This document shows, piece by piece, positions 63,429 through 64,000 of a stretch of DNA of 64,000 nucleotides. Source of the DNA: an uncultured Opitutales bacterium (GTDB lineage Bacteria > Verrucomicrobiota > Verrucomicrobiia > Opitutales > Intestinicryptomonadaceae). The position numbers and the translations under genes were made by a program. Each line of letters opens with the position of its first letter. The stretch's first letter is position 1. The stretch spans positions 58,747 through 122,746 of the forward strand of contig CALXLM010000040.1 of assembly GCA_944389195.1 (NCBI GenBank). The letters are read 5' to 3'. The notes below the pieces were generated by a model. The model searched no databases and had not been told where the DNA came from. It was given only the letters and a program-made list of their open reading frames with translations.

Positions 63429-64000
63429 CCGCCGCTGCAGGGCAAAGGAAACCATTTTTTACGACCATTATGAGCACAAGGCCAAATTAAACTCGATAGA
63501 CGGCAAGACATACGATATCAAATCAGGGCCAAGCGTTATAGATGTCCGCAATGCGGACATCTATTTAGGGAACTCATCAGGAGATTAAAGCCGCACAAGC
63601 GCATGGCGGAAAACTTCAAGGGCAGCGTTGCCAAAAAGTATCCGGACGGCGCCACAAATAAGCGCATATCGGAGCGCTTGGGAGTCTCGTAAAGCACGGT
63701 GGAGCGAATAATCCACGAGAGATTTGAAGCCTTAGTAAAAGAAAAGCTCAATTACGATCGCCCAACGATTATAGGGATAGACGAGTACACGATACACGAA
63801 GGCTACAAGTTTGCGACAACAATAGCCGATCTAAGCCATCACAGGATATACGATGTAATTAAGGGCAAGAGATATTGCGATATAGAAAGCGCGCTAATAT
63901 CTTACAAAGGCAGGGAGAAGGCGAAGGTCGTCTGCATGGATTTATCAAGCGGATACCGAAGCATTGCAAGGAGATGCTTTCCAAATGCGAAGATTGTGGC
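63427..64000 (+). pseudogene. ISL3-family transposase with frameshift and stop (copy 2, partial)
   Basis: The frame shows an N-terminal CRRC start then TIFYDHYEHKAKLNSIDGKT and YDIK. After a one-base shift near 63520 it gives the zinc finger RYRCPQCGHLFRELIRR, then KPHKRMAENFKGSVAKKYPD, NKRISERLGVS and a TAA at 63690-63692. It continues STVERIIHERFEAL and the DDE core IGIDEYTIHEGYKFATTIAD through KVVCMDLSSGYRSIARRCFP to the window edge. These are hallmark ISL3 segments, so the family call is firm. The shift and the stop make it a pseudogene as written, much less eroded than copy 1. The right end lies outside the window. Confidence 0.8.
63541..63561. repeat. Inverted repeat within ISL3 zinc-finger codons
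   Basis: GATGTCCGCA (63541-63550) and TGCGGACATC (63552-63561) form a perfect ten-base inverted repeat with a one-base centre. It coincides with the codons for the CPQCG zinc finger, so it may follow from the coding constraint, yet it is unusually perfect. Confidence 0.5.

Overview
This window looks like the chromosome of a Gram-negative bacterium of the Verrucomicrobiota, probably the Opitutae lineage. The placement is inference from gene content, not from a tree. Supporting traits are a transmembrane exosortase with two PEP-CTERM proteins, a GTP-type PEP carboxykinase, clan-A and DUF6259-type secreted glycosidases, a gatC-gatA-gatB amidotransferase operon, and many genes with weak or absent Shine-Dalgarno sequences. 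I found no tRNA, rRNA or CRISPR array.

Layout. 0-8.5 kb (minus strand): the 5' part of dnaK, then a run read from right to left as MCP receptor, CheW, second CheW, hybrid CheA, glycosyltransferase, PIG-L deacetylase. This is a stripped-down Wsp-type chemosensory operon without CheR, CheB or a GGDEF output gene. 8.7-12 kb: purC with a clear terminator, prfB with the classical programmed +1 frameshift at codon 26, a small Pro/Ala-rich membrane protein, and trxA. 12-16.4 kb (minus): pgi with a coiled-coil envelope protein and a small lipoprotein, preceded by a PEP-CTERM protein. 16.9-20.4 kb: a DUF6259-type secreted glycosidase and an unrecognised secreted protein.

20.5-36.7 kb is almost entirely one minus-strand run. 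In transcription order it holds an ATP-grasp/GNAT pair, gatC-gatA-gatB, an M48 protease, a carbon-nitrogen hydrolase, a NIF3-like protein, aroQ, a UvrD/PcrA helicase, pta, an ABC-F ATPase and a FlaA1-type sugar epimerase/dehydratase. Several junctions are 4-bp overlaps. 36.8-42 kb: two paralogous secreted clan-A glycosidases with a chagasin-like lipoprotein on the opposite strand between them. 42-47.7 kb: hom, plsY, serA, a 775-bp gap, then rarA. 47.8-53.4 kb: a complete tripartite RND efflux operon. 54-58 kb: an SLC13-type carrier with RCK_C domains, and the second PEP-CTERM protein.

58-64 kb is the accessory end. A badly decayed ISL3-family transposase lies at about 58.6-59.6 kb. A second, better preserved but broken ISL3 copy runs off the right edge from about 63.4 kb. 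Between them lie pckG (with terminator), the exosortase, and a secreted-protein gene that has an in-frame TGA and appears to be cut off by the second ISL3 copy. Functionally the window combines central metabolism (pgi, pckG, pta, serA, hom, aroQ, purC), translation quality (gatCAB, prfB), and a large envelope programme: sorting of PEP-CTERM proteins, polysaccharide breakdown, surface signalling and efflux.
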